Source of the DNA: Thunnus maccoyii
Taxonomy: Eukaryota > Chordata > Actinopteri > Scombriformes > Scombridae
Direction of reading: 5' to 3'
NCBI RefSeq assembly: GCF_910596095.1
Contig: NC_056539.1
Span: 12,224,501-12,288,500, forward strand
Length of the DNA: 64,000 bases
A model generated the notes under the pieces. The model was not told where the DNA came from and did no database searches. It was given only the letters and a program-made list of their open reading frames with translations. Positions 25,783-63,999 of the stretch are shown piece after piece. Position numbers and translations under genes: made by a program. The number at the start of each line of letters is the position of its first letter. Position 1 is the stretch's first letter.

Positions 25783-26329
25783 AGAATCTGTGCCAACTCA
25801 GCAGCTCAAATGTTTTATTACAAGCACAACTGCTTGTTACTTTTAAATGATCAGTGTTCAACCATATTTTAGTTTTTGGACCACTGTCAACTTCCACATC
25901 TATGACAACCTAGATTTCCCTTTAATATTCAGCATGAATATTACTTTGTAAGTATTTTATGCCAATAATAATGTCAGATTTTACCAATTTCCTACAAAGT
26001 AATTTTCCATTTTTTGCCATTTTCCCCAGAAAAGCCAAACTACATGGATTATATAGGCTACAGATCAAGTAGCCTACAGTGACCTATAAGTGATCAAAAC
26101 AGAATTAATTAATCTTTAAATGTCAAATGGCAAAATTCTGTCTTCTCTTAAATAATTCACAGTTTCACAAAGTTTTTTTTGGAATATTACACTTTTGAGT
26201 ACATAGTTAAGCTGCTCTATGCAATAGGCTAGACTTCTTTCATCAGTGTCAAACATAAAGAGTAATTCACATAAATAGCTTTATTGCTGATTTTTTTTTT
26301 TCGGGCTGGCATGACACAGTTTCTTCCCC

Positions 26330-26732
26330 CTTGCCATCACTCTGATGAACGGTTAACGGCCAGCATCGTGCACTAACCCTGAAACACTATAATACACACT
26401 GTACCTACAAATTATCGATATTTATTTTAGTCTGCAATACATTTCACTCACTACTATGTATCTGGACAGGCTGTATATACTGTAGCCACATAACCACCAA
26501 CCATTTAATATCTATCTCAGCATTCCGTGAACTCTTCACTTCTTGCACTATTTGTAGTCTGTTTACAGTTTACAGAAACAGTTTCACCTGTATATAGTCA
26601 TTCCTTGTGTATATTTCTGAGCATTGTGTTGATATTCTGTGTAAGTAGGCCTACATTGAGAGCCATAAAGAGTTAAATTCCTTGTATGTGTAAACATACT
26701 TGGTCAATAAATATGATTGTGATTCTGATAAC
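26330..26732 (+). mobile_element. LINE 3' end next to the eef2 promoter
   Basis: A 3' UTR-like stretch finishes with AAATTCCTTGTATGTGTAAA, CATACTTGGTCAATAAATAT and a GATTGTGATTCTGATA tail. I recognise this ending as the 3' terminus of a fish LINE family different from the two copies at 21.5 and 25.7 kb. It stops about 130 bp upstream of the eef2 TATA box, so only a very short stretch of original DNA separates it from the promoter. Confidence 0.7.
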
Positions 26733-26750
26733 AATAATCGATGAGTTTAC

Positions 26751-26903
26751 TGACGCTCATTTGTCAACTCTCGTTAGTGTGCAGAAGCCAGAGGCAGCAG
26801 CAGCGAGCCTCACGGTCTTCAACGTACCGTACGTGACGACGCACGGGCCTGACGCAAGCAGTATAAAGATGTGTTTTCTGACGTCAGTGGCCTCTTCCCT
26901 GCC
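26751..26903 (+). promoter_or_regulatory. eef2: eef2 core promoter: CRE motifs, TATA box, 5'TOP start
   Basis: TATAAAG lies at 26862-26868. Thirty bases downstream is a C followed by pyrimidines, CTCTTCCCT (26892-26900), the form of a terminal-oligopyrimidine start site. Human EEF2 mRNA starts with a similar CTCTTCCG sequence as I recall. TGACG half-CREs lie at 26751, 26834 and 26850, and a full palindromic TGACGTCA sits at 26879-26886 between TATA and start. 5'TOP mRNAs are translated under mTOR/LARP1 control. The start site is inferred from motif spacing. Confidence 0.8.
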
Positions 26904-26979
26904 TATGCCCTCGTGAGGTGGGCAGTGTAAAAATTTCCTGTCTTTTCTCCATCAAGCGAATCCAAAACCATCCGTCAAA

Positions 26980-35771
<8,792 letters not shown>

Positions 35772-35889
35772 AAGCCTGCAACCCAGTTGATTCTCGCCTC
35801 ATTCCACCTTTCCAAAAAAATTTAGACTACATTGTGGGACCGGACTGTACAGTGAGCACTAACGTTTGCCAAAAGGATTGACAATAATG

Positions 35890-35932
35890 AATAAACTACA
35901 AAAATTGTAAACGATAAATAAAAGAAAATAAA
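35890..35932 (+). terminator. eef2: eef2 polyadenylation signals
   Basis: Three AATAAA hexamers at 35890-35895, 35917-35922 and 35927-35932 follow the stop codon by 119-156 bases. The 3' UTR is therefore short, as is usual for eEF2 mRNA. Confidence 0.8.
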
Positions 35933-35940
35933 AACGTAAT

Positions 35941-37039
35941 GGTTCAGGGTTTGTTTTTTTTAATTTTTTATATAGGGAGAATCATGTGGATGCACTTGTC
36001 TCTGGAAGCCCTTAGACTGTTCAAATGTCTGTTGTGGGTTATGCCTTTATGTCCAGCTTAGAAGGAACAGCTATACTTAAACTGCAAGTGGCTTTAAAGA
36101 CGAGCCAGGACAGAACATTAATGTAACTTTTTATACCATGGTCAGTCTGGATTGCCTGTCTGATTTGCCAGAGGATGTTCATTATTACAGAGAAGTGGCA
36201 CCACTGATGGAGCTATCTTGTTTGTTATAGTAGCTGAAAGTTGGAGGCAAATCTTTTTTTATTACAGTATTACAAGGTTAACAATTAGATTTATTAGAAT
36301 AAATCACGTGCACATGTGAAGTGAGTTTGATCACTGATATGCAGACATGGTATAAATTATATAGTCCTCTATAATCTGTGGTGTTTGTCTGGTTTTATTA
36401 TATTATACCTCAAATCTCACACAACCATAAAAATGTCTAACAAATTAGTGTGTGAGACTTCTTTCCATTGTGGTCCTTGATGTTAAGATGGTAAAGAGGA
36501 GTCCAAGTGACTGAGCAGAGACACACAACTATAGCTGAAACAATAAGTAGTTTTTATCAGTAGTATAAAGACTGAATATTTGTTAACTACACTGTTAATG
36601 AATCACCTTTTTGTTTTGATAATACCAAATATTTGCAGGTTCCAGGTACAATATGTCAGGTTTTGCAGCTCTTCAGATTTATATAACTTTACACAGAATA
36701 TAAAATGTTAGTTGCTGCACCTTATTAAAATCTTATTACCGAGTGCCCTTTATTTCATTGTTCCAGAGGCTGCTTCAGTTATCTGAGGCACTGGTTTGAG
36801 CTTCAGTTTATTTTTGCATGTTATAGCCAGAACAATTGAGAAAATAGTTGATTTCAGTCCTACATACATCAGTAAACCTAATCATCAATAAAATCACTAC
36901 ACAAATATATGCCCTTTGTAATTTTTTTTTTTTTTTTTTTTTTTTTAAATGTACACATTTTAATTAGGATGGTAAGATTACACATATTCCTATATAATTC
37001 TGAAATAGGTAAGTAATCAAAATTTATGGGACCACAAAA
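35941..37039. other. eef2-hmg20b spacer, proximal part
   Basis: AT-rich sequence with a 25-base T run at 36922-36946. No gene or named repeat was seen. Confidence 0.5.
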
Positions 37040-37440
37040 CAAAACAGATACTGATGTTACTGAACCTTGCTGAGCTTAAGTCAGCAACACCAGCTCTAGT
37101 CTGGTGGGCCCAAGTTCCCCCAACTCTACAAAGGGTGACAAATTGGAGGAAAAACCGGTACAGGTCTGAATGCTTGACCCCTACAGTGAGGGGATCCAGC
37201 GGCTCTGTTATGCTGTGGAGGGCATTTTGCTGGTGTGGTTTGGGTCCACTTGTCCCTTCACTGTAGATCAATACAAAGTTGTGAGCGATCACCTTTATCC
37301 TATGATGAAACATTTCTATCCTGATGGGAGTGGTCTCTTCCAGGATGACAATGCCCCAATTCACAGGGCATGAGGGGTCACTGAATGGTTTGAGTATGAA
37401 AATGATGTGAATCATAAGTCTCATATTCATAACTGAATAG
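37040..37440 (+). pseudogene. Tc1/mariner-type transposase relic
   Basis: One frame gives GSVMLWRAFCWCGLGPLVPS, and the next frame gives DQYKVVSDHLYPMMKHFYPD followed by GLFQDDNAPIHRA. These are the W-G-PL and QDNAPxH catalytic-region motifs of Tc1/mariner (DDE) transposases. A +1 frameshift near 37250, an in-frame TGA after HRA (37371) and a lost C-terminus show that the copy is dead. No inverted terminal repeats are visible close by, so only a piece of the element remains. It lies between eef2 and hmg20b. Confidence 0.8.
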
Positions 37441-37823
37441 GACATAATGGATGATCATAATTTACATTTGATTGATGCTTGAATCACGGAGGAACTTCAT
37501 ACATCCATGCATGTCAAAAATATAGTACATTATACAAACCGATGCCATTTCCTTATAAGCCACACTTTATAAGGGGTAATGTGTCTTTTTTAACAAATGC
37601 ATTGATCAGATGGTCCAATCGAGAGTTCTACCTGAGGGGTAAACACCTGTCAGAGGGATTCTTCACAACCTGGCAGCTCAGATAGTTTTCTTATTAATGG
37701 CTTATTACTGTTGTGTAATATCACACATTTGACGATTAGAAGATGGCACCACGAAGAATATAAAATAAAGAGGGTTTATGTTAACATACACTTATTTCAT
37801 GTATAACTTAAGAAACTTTTGGA

Positions 37824-38705
37824 CAGTGGTGGAAAGTAACAAAGTACTTTTACTTAAGTACTGGACAATTTGGAGGTACTTGAGTATTTCCATTTGATGC
37901 TACTTTATACTCACACTCTGCTACATTTCAGAGGGAAATATTGTACTTTCTACTCTACTACATTTATTTGACAGTTTTAGTTACTTTTCAGATGAAGATT
38001 TGACACAATGGATATAACAATCTTTTAAAATACAACATGTTAAAGATCAAACCAGCAGTTTTCAACCTTTTTGGTTTTTGACATCTTACAAAAAGCAGTG
38101 TGTAATCAGGGTCACATTTCAGATGTCTATGAGTTGTTAACAGCTCCACCAAATAGTGATTTTTCCCTCTAAACTTCTCACATGGTTTCATTTCAATAAA
38201 TGTTCAAATGATCCAATATATCACCAGAAATCAAAGATTAGAGAAGAAGTCCCAAAACTGAAACCAGATTTGTGTATCAGAACTTTGTTTTTTCTTCTTT
38301 CCTCTCTCATTGATCATCTCATGACCCCTCAGATTTATTTGATGACCTTAGGAGGGGCCCGACCCCTAGGTTGGGAACCACTGGACTAAACTAACTGTAT
38401 ATAAAGTAGTTCAAAACTTGAAGCTGCCAGTGCACATAAACTGAGTGAAGTAGGACACATCTTTTGTCCAGCAGGAAAACTTCTGAAATTGAAAATATTT
38501 GCATATTTATAGATCCTGGAATTTTTAATGAGGGACAAAGAGGAGATGCCATTTGAAGGATTTTTAACAATATTTTTGGAAAAACTTTTGTGGAAAAACT
38601 ATATTAAAGCACAAATTATTATTCAAAGTAGAGTATTTTGTATATTTTAAAACATGTCCGGAGTGGATCATTAAGTAAAGGATCTGAATACTTCTTCCAC
38701 CACTA
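37824..38705. mobile_element. non-autonomous DNA transposon with CAGTGGTGGAA ends
   Basis: The left end reads CAGTGGTGGAAAGTAAC and the right end GATCTGAATACTTCTTCCAC followed by CACTA, so the outer GTGGTGGAA is inverted. Between are stretches I recognise from a very abundant percomorph repeat: TTTACTTAAGTACTGGAC, the CTACTTTATACTC/GAGGGAAATATTGTACTTT run, and GACCCCTAGGTTGGGAACCA. The interior is partly deleted and there is no transposase. It ends about 165 bp upstream of the presumed hmg20b start site. Confidence 0.85.
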
Positions 38706-38783
38706 CTTACGGAAACTTACAATAATGTAGTTTGATGTACTTCACTGGCGCAGCATGAGGTGTATTTAACATACTGGAGCTTG

Positions 38784-38889
38784 ATTGGAGGGAGGTTGGT
38801 CTTCCAACCAACCAATCACGAGTCTCCGTATTGACCAATCAGATGGCAGGTAGGCTTCTCTTCCTGTTTGGCCAAGGAATTCATTATCG
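38784..38889 (+). promoter_or_regulatory. hmg20b: hmg20b promoter with three CCAAT boxes and 5' noncoding exon
   Basis: An inverted ATTGG (38784-38788) and two direct CCAAT boxes (38812-38816 and 38835-38839) lie within 56 bp, the clustered NF-Y arrangement of TATA-less promoters. A GTGAGT donor at 38890 and an acceptor TTTTACACAG ending at 39174 suggest a short noncoding first exon ending at 38889, spliced to the exon carrying the ATG. The start site itself is inferred. Confidence 0.55.
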
Positions 38890-39174
38890 GGTGAGTAAAG
38901 TAATAAAACGTAAAGAAATATTTTTTAAACAGCTGCTATCTTGAGTGAGTAAACATAGTCGAAAGTACGAATTTCCCTTTTGTTGTATTTTTATTTGTTC
39001 TTCCTGAAGGTTTTTGTTGTGTTGGATATTGTCCGTCCTGTGTGTGAGCGTCGCCACACTGAGCAGCTAGCAGTTTTAGGTTAGCTTCAGCGGCATCATT
39101 GCGGAGGAAATTAATTCCGAAATTTCACAACTGCTCGCATATTTCTATAACTTCCCTCATATTGTTTTACACAG
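38890..39174 (+). other. probable hmg20b 5' UTR intron
   Basis: Delimited by GTGAGT (38890) and a pyrimidine-rich TTGTTTTACACAG acceptor. It has no ATG-initiated frame of note. Confidence 0.5.
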
Positions 39175-39253
39175 ACGTCCTCCTATGACACAGCCCTGAC
39201 GGAGTTTGGCCCGTTTTTACACGTGTTTTTCATCAACTGTACGGAAGGAGATC

Positions 39254-42200
39254 ATGGGGGGAATAAAACAGGAGCAGAGTGAAGCCCCGCAGCAGCCCAA
39301 AGCATCACATTCAGCAGATCAACCCCAGGATGAGGTGAGTCCATCTGAACCAGGGTACACAAGGTTTGTGTAAACTGTTTCAAATGTGGGATACATGATC
39401 TTAAGCTGGGAGCTGACGAAACTTGCAGCTACAGATGTAATTGATCATTTTGTTTTAAGGTGGAGTTAAGACCAACTGCCAGCCTACTATTAGTAATTCA
39501 CACTAATACACCAGCCCTGCAATTAATCCTACCTTCATGTTGATTTAACTTTATGGTTATTTTCAAGGCTGTAGTTTGTAGTGCTGTTAAAATGTATACT
39601 GAAGGGTTTTCTTAATTCTTTGTCTGCCCTCATTGGTATAAATGGAGTGTATAAAGTATTAGAAATACTCAGTACAACACAATTCAACAGCAACTCAATC
39701 TAAGTCATCTTTAAGCTAAGGTGCCAAAAAAATCAGTTTCACTGCCTCTCAAATGTGAATATTTGCTGGTTTTCTTAGTTTCATATGATGGTGAATTGAG
39801 TATCTTTTGGTTTGGCAGTGTTGGTCGAACAAAACAAGCAATTTAAAGACATCATCTTTGGGTCTGGGAAAACATGGTGTTCCTATTTCCAGACATTTTA
39901 CAGACCAAATGATTAATTGAGAAAATAATCTGTATATTAATTGATGATAAAAAATAACCCCTGGAATAACACCCTGTATGTAGTTATGGTAGTTTTTCAA
40001 CGAGAAGGAGGAGTGGCACAGCTGAGTGAGCCCCTGCCTTCATGGGAGTGTCATGTCCCCTCTCTGCAGCCTAAGAAGAGAGGCTGGCCAAAGGGAAAGA
40101 AGAGGAAGAAGGTGCTACCAAATGGTCCTAAGGCACCAGTAACAGGTTATGTCCGGTTCCTGAATGAACGACGAGAGCATATGCGGGCCCGATACCCTGA
40201 CCTGCCTTTCCCAGAAATCACCAAGCGACTTGGAGCAGAATGGACACGATTAGCCCCAAATGACAAACAGGTAGCTTTTCAAATTTTCCATGTATGTATA
40301 TACTGTAATTTATTCAATACAACATGTAACTGTGGGTACTTGCTAGTGTATGCATCAACAATCACACAAAAAATTGTGTTATTGCTGTATTTGACTTCCT
40401 GAGTCAGCACACACCTGTCCTTATCATCATCATTATTATTATTATTATTGTTATTATTATCGTTATTATTATTGTGCACTCACAGCGCTATCTGGATGAG
40501 GCAGAACGGGAGAAGATGCAGTATGCTCAGGAACTAAAGGAATATCAGCAGACTGAGGCCTATCAGATCACCAGTGCAAAGATACAAGACAAGAGGATCA
40601 AGAAAGGTGACAACTGACTTCAGCATAGCTAATGTTTATCATGGTGGTTATGGTTCATGTGTATCTATTGTTATCAGTAACCGCTCCTCAAATATCACCA
40701 CATCACAAGGGCAAATGGATATATTCGCTTACTCTGTGTCATGTGAATTATTTTATGCACATACATTTTCTCTTTCAGAAGACACTCCATCTGTCATCAT
40801 CAGTACTAGTTCAGGGCCATCTTTGCCAAAGGTACATGACACCTCCATGTCTTGTTACTGTATAACCTACAATTTTACTTCTGCATCAATTGCACACATC
40901 TAAGTCATCTGTTTGTTTATTTGGTCCTTCAGTCTTCGGACCTCTCAAGTAGATTCGACATCCCTATCTTCACAGAGGAGTTCCTTGATCAGAATAAAGG
41001 TAAGAAAATGAAGACAGGAAAATGTCATTTTCATGAGTAAAGCGCACAAACACAGTGCTATTACCATGCTATCACTTTGTTAGCTAATAGGACATTTAGA
41101 CAAACCCTGTTTCTGTAAAGTAAGCTCTATATGAGATTAAACATATGATTTGATATATAATCTTATATGCTCGTCAATTCATTTTTTATTTTTCTCAGCT
41201 CGAGAGGCTGAGTTGCGACGGCTTCGTAAGGCCAACATTGAGTTTGAAGAGCAGAATGCGGTGCTGCAGAGACACATTAAGGACATGTACAACGCTAAAG
41301 AGCGTCTGGAGGCTGAGCTGGGACAGGACGAGAAGCGTACCCAGGCTCTTCACCAACACTGGTTGGCCATTAAACACACGTTGGTCAATGGTTTGTCATC
41401 AGTCCCCCTGCCAGGTCAGCAATCATTTGGATGTATTTAGTCAGAGGGAAGACAGGCAAATAGTAACACTCCTGCATGATATTAGCTAGACCTTCTGCTA
41501 CAGGGTCATATTTGCATTTAGTTGTTTTAGTCCTATATTATAAATAGATTGAAAGTGTTAACCTTGTATGACCCACATACTTGTGTCTTAAATATGTGGC
41601 TATAATAACAATGAATATTCATGAATACTAACTGGATTTTCCCAAGAACTGGTTTGCCATGTAAATGCTTAAATTCCATGATATTTCTTCTGTGTCATTT
41701 CTGAACAGGCACAGGTGAGACAGCGTCTCTTGGAAACCTGGACTCATACCTGAGTCGTCTGAGCGGAGTGCTTGAAGGAAACCCTCATAAGCACCGGGCC
41801 TTGGTCACCCAGCTTTGCGAGGTCCTCTCTCATCTGGACAGGTAACTAATACCTTTCACACAAACCGAGGGTGTGACACAGCAGACTAAACATGCATCCA
41901 ACCTGTGTTTGATCACTGATACCTAACAGTGACTTCCAGTCACACAACATCAGGCCTTTCTGTACTCATCATTGATAAAGTCCCGGAAAGAATGAAACTA
42001 GACACAATAAATCACAAGTTGATTAACTATTTTAATAATCTATAAATAGCTTGTCACTTTTCTAGTAAAAAAAGATTACCAAACATTTGCTGGTTCCACT
42101 TTCTCAAATGTGAGGATTTGGGGCTTTTTTGTCTTATATGATATAAACTGAATATCTTTGGATGTTGGACTGTTGGTCAGTGCAGCGGACAGTAAACACA

Positions 42201-42616
42201 GATCAGGCGCAACTTTGTAAGATTTTTTTTCTTCATAGGTCAACTTGTTAAAAGTTTGTCATTTTCAAGTGTCTTTGCTATCAAGAAAGAACAAACTTTA
42301 TTATCTACTACTATTTTTAGGTTCTGTAGTAATCCTGGTTAAATCACAGAGACACATTTAAAATGTCAGACCAAAGATGAGTAGATTCAGCCAATGTCAG
42401 GTCAGATGAACTCAGCTAACTGCCTGACAAGAAGGGAATAATTTTACAAAAAATCCATACAAAAGCTCGTAATTATTAGGCCTTAGTCCAACATGATTAT
42501 TATCCCAAATATTTGTTTATAATTCTTAAGTCACAAGCCCATATCTAACATGTATGTCTGAATATTTTCCTTTCTCTAACTGCATGCTTTAATTCATTGT
42601 CAGTGAGAAGTTATGA
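39254..42616 (+). CDS. hmg20b: high mobility group protein 20B (BRAF35), complete
   Basis: Nuclear HMG-box subunit of the LSD1-CoREST-HDAC (BHC) co-repressor complex. Coding exons: 39254-39334, 40070-40270, 40486-40606, 40779-40831, 40933-40999, 41199-41414, 41709-41841, 42604-42616, which join in frame to 294 residues. A variable acidic/Gln-rich start is followed by a basic [11 protein letters not shown] patch (31-41), the HMG box (about 46-115, with [15 protein letters not shown] and [13 protein letters not shown]), a conserved [15 protein letters not shown] segment and a coiled coil (about 175-235, [12 protein letters not shown]...NAVLQRH). [18 protein letters not shown] fits HMG20B better than HMG20A (which has APKSPLTGYVRFMNERRE). 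Human HMG20B is 317 residues, and the difference lies in the N-terminus and the linker. The final exon codes for only four residues and the stop. Confidence 0.96.
39730..39960 (+). repeat. interspersed repeat copy 1 (hmg20b intron 1)
   Basis: Contains CTCTCAAATGTGAATATTTG, TTGGCAGTGTTGGTCGAACA, AAACAAGCAATTTAAAGACA and ends in ATTAATTGAGAAAATAATCT. I recognise these as a high-copy fish repeat whose ends carry (CGATTAAT)-like words. Copies 2 and 3 lie at 42018-42181 and 63225-63500. Confidence 0.8.
40424..40477. repeat. (ATT)n trinucleotide microsatellite just before hmg20b exon 3
   Basis: An imperfect ATT tract that ends only 8 bases before the acceptor AG of exon 3, so it takes the place of part of the polypyrimidine tract. 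Confidence 0.9.
42018..42181 (+). repeat. interspersed repeat copy 2 (hmg20b intron 7)
   Basis: Contains CCAAACATTTGCTGGTTCCA, CTTTCTCAAATGTGAGGATT and TGGATGTTGGACTGTTGGTC. It is the same family and orientation as copy 1, truncated on the right. Confidence 0.8.
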
Positions 42617-43036
42617 GGAGACTCCAGCCAGAGACCCATTCATTCCTGCATCAGGGGTCAAATCACAGGCTTGGTGGTATTGGGTCAAATCAGTGCCATT
42701 CAACAGAGCATGTGGATATCTCAAGGATAGTAAAGGCAAGGTTACAAACACTTCAAAACACAGCACACATAGTCCATGTCAACATGTCCTCTTTACAATT
42801 ATGTGTATTCTGTAGAATATGTATATTCTCACACATAATTGTAAATGTAAATCTGTGTGGCAGTCTTAAGGGTTATTACAGTTCAGTGCAGGAAGGGATT
42901 TCATTAAATGTAATGTCATTTTACTTTCTGAACTGCCTTAAGAAAATTTGGATTGATCCTAACCCTATTGTGTAGCTATGTATTAGCAATTACCTACAGG
43001 CTCTGTCCAACAAGACAAGCCTAATTATCAGTTTAC

Positions 43037-43042
43037 AATAAA
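43037..43042 (+). terminator. hmg20b: hmg20b polyadenylation signal
   Basis: AATAAA 421 bases after the stop codon, the first canonical hexamer downstream. An ATTAAA at 43255-43260 could be an alternative. Confidence 0.6.
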
Positions 43043-43489
43043 TGCCATTTGGCATTTGGAGAATGCTGGGTAATGTGTATGTTGTAGTTAATATAGAATA
43101 CGTAAAAAACTGGAAGAGGTGAAAATGAAATGTTGGGGTATACATGTTTTAAATTTACATCAATATTGGCAGATTGTGAAATGGAGAAGCAGTTTCACAT
43201 GTTGTCAGAATATTATGTATTTGTGAAGTATATATGTATTTTTTTGAAATGTTCATTAAACCATACTGAAAATGTTTCCAACAAAAACTGAAAAAAGTGC
43301 AATTTTGTTTGTTTTTTTAATTGTTGTGAGCTTAATTATTTTAAAGCACCCCATCTCAAGTTCAAAAAGGGTGAATTCATCCAAATCACAAATGGTCTCC
43401 CACTATGCCATTATCCCCTCTCAAATCTGCATGGCTGTAAACCACCAGAGGTAAGTGCTAAAATAGTCTTTTGTGTGATTGGGGTGAAA

Positions 43490-43977
43490 TGACCCTTTAC
43501 AGAATATGTTCACAATTGTTCAAGTCTGTCTTAAAACAACAGTCATCTGCCCAAAAGAAAGAGTTTCTCCTCACTGTATTCATCTTCTGTTCATACTGGC
43601 TTTTAGCACTTTCAATGTAAATGATGGGGCCAAAATCCCTGGTGGTGGTTCCCTGTTGAGCTGCGCTGGAAGTATAGAAACAAAAAGAGGGATTGTAGAC
43701 TGACCTTGAAAGATATCTACTTGATTTGACTAATTTGGGCGGCTGAAGCTTCATATTAGCTTCAGAATAACTTTTAAATATATTTTTGTACAGAAGGAGG
43801 TTTGTGGATTTTGTCCCCCATCACTTACATTGTAAGTGCATTATGAAGGGATCTTCTAATGGTCAGTATGAATAGGAGGGATGATTACAGAAGTTAAAAC
43901 CTGTGTCAATGTTCATTTGGGCACCTGACTGTTATTTTTAAGACAAACTTTAAAAATTGTGCATCCATCCTTTAAGA
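43490..43977. mobile_element. foldback element (long inverted repeat) between hmg20b and unc13a
   Basis: The left arm (about 43493-43640) and right arm (about 43800-43977) are reverse complements over more than 130 bases with gaps. For example, CACAATTGTTCAAGTCTGTC on the left corresponds to the complement of the right end (CACAATTTTTAAAGTTTGTC), and CAATGTAAATGATGGGGCCA corresponds to CAATGTAAGTGATGGGGGAC. The remaining centre is about 160 bases. Similar sequence is familiar to me from fish noncoding DNA. No coding capacity is present, and a transcript would fold into a long hairpin. Confidence 0.7.
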
Positions 43978-44890
43978 AATCAGATTTGGTGAATTTCAAT
44001 GGATGTTATGCTCCAGCAGGGGGAGCTGTTGGCCCACAAAAAAAACTAGTAATGTTTTGAATCTGTGACCATAGAGAACCGGTATGGGTGTTGACTTTTT
44101 TTTCTAACTGGTGGCATGAAGTGGATATGACGTGTGGTAAATATGCCACACAGTTTGACACAACTGAGCTTGGTTCAAGTTTTGCCATCTGGATACTAGA
44201 AAAGCCAGTCAGACCAAAGCTCAAAGATAAATAGCTCATGACAAACGACCCACTTTGTTTATTCAGTATTCTCAAATTAGACATCAGCAGTCCATCTGCT
44301 TCAAGTCAAATATCATCTCAGGTGCATCATTCATGTGCATAATCATTGCTTTCTTCTGAAATTGGGAAAACGTTCATGAAATTAAACCCCCATTAATGAT
44401 GCTATTGATGGTCTTCATTTTCTCTGTAATAGATTTTCAATGTATTTCCATTCATCTGTCATCTCATCTCTGTATTTGGTAGTTGTTACTGGATGGGCTG
44501 AATCAGCCATTCATCAAGTATCAAGTTACTGTGAATGCAAACTCAGGTATGAGAAGTCCCACTCCTTTGCCTTATAACTGACACTTTCTCTCAGTGAAAG
44601 TGAAGTTTAAATGTCCTTAAACTGACTCACTGCCTAGTCATTATTACCCAGAAACACCAGTGACTGCTGTGCAGTGGCTTAACATATTTCATCTGGGCTT
44701 CAGTGTTTCCTAAAAAAGTGGAGCTGGATAATATTGACAAAAAAACAGATATCACAATATTTTTTTAACAAATTCTTCCATGTTGACATGTGAGCATGTC
44801 GGGGAATTTCAGATGAGGATTTTGTAAAACATTTAGAGAAATATGATGAAAATACAGGGGGAGAGGCTAATAATGCAGGATCCTCACCCC
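43978..44890. other. hmg20b-unc13a spacer, distal part
   Basis: Includes a short ATATTGAC...ATCACAATATT segment (about 44725-44762) that may be a decayed repeat. No gene is seen. Confidence 0.4.
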
Positions 44891-44930
44891 ACCCATACTC
44901 ACCATCACCGCCGCTCCGACGTCACTGCCA

Positions 44931-44959
44931 GGAGCTGTCCACGCAGCGGTGGTGCTGAA
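44931..44959 (-). promoter_or_regulatory. split REST/NRSF (RE1) motif upstream of unc13a
   Basis: On the minus strand TTCAGCACCAC (44959-44949) and GGACAGCTCC (44940-44931) correspond to the left and right halves of the RE1 consensus TTCAGCACCACGGACAGCGCC. They are separated by 8 extra bases. Normal half-site centres are about 11 bp apart; here they are about 19, within the 16-19 bp range described for non-canonical REST sites. The motif lies about 310 bp before the unc13a start codon, next to a CRE-like GACGTCA at 44918-44924. REST silences neuronal genes in non-neuronal cells, which suits unc13a. Binding itself is inferred. Confidence 0.6.
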
Positions 44960-45271
44960 GCTGAACAAGATGGCTGAGTGTTGGGGAGCGGAGAGCTGAG
45001 AAAGAAGGGGGAGGAAAGAGTTTAAAATCAAGACAGAGGCGCCATAAATAAGACGGAGAGGACTGCGACGCTGGCGTTCACCCTCGAAGTGTGAAGACTT
45101 TTATGTATGTCAGGCGTAACGATTCCTGCCAGGCCCTGGTGCTGCTAGCGACGGCAGGCGTCTCCATCTCCAGCCCACCGATTCATTCCCAGGCTGTATA
45201 TTGCACAGATTAACCCAAATAAAGGAAACTAGTGAAGAAGCTGGACCCTGTACTAAAGGCGCAGTTAAGAA

Positions 45272-63999
<18,728 letters not shown>

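Noticed and set aside
37054..37373. Tc1/mariner transposase as a live gene
   Set aside because: The frame shifts within the catalytic region, an in-frame stop follows, and the C-terminal part and inverted ends are missing.
42597..42975. Open frames after the hmg20b stop
   Set aside because: They lie in the 3' UTR before the poly(A) signal and have no homology.
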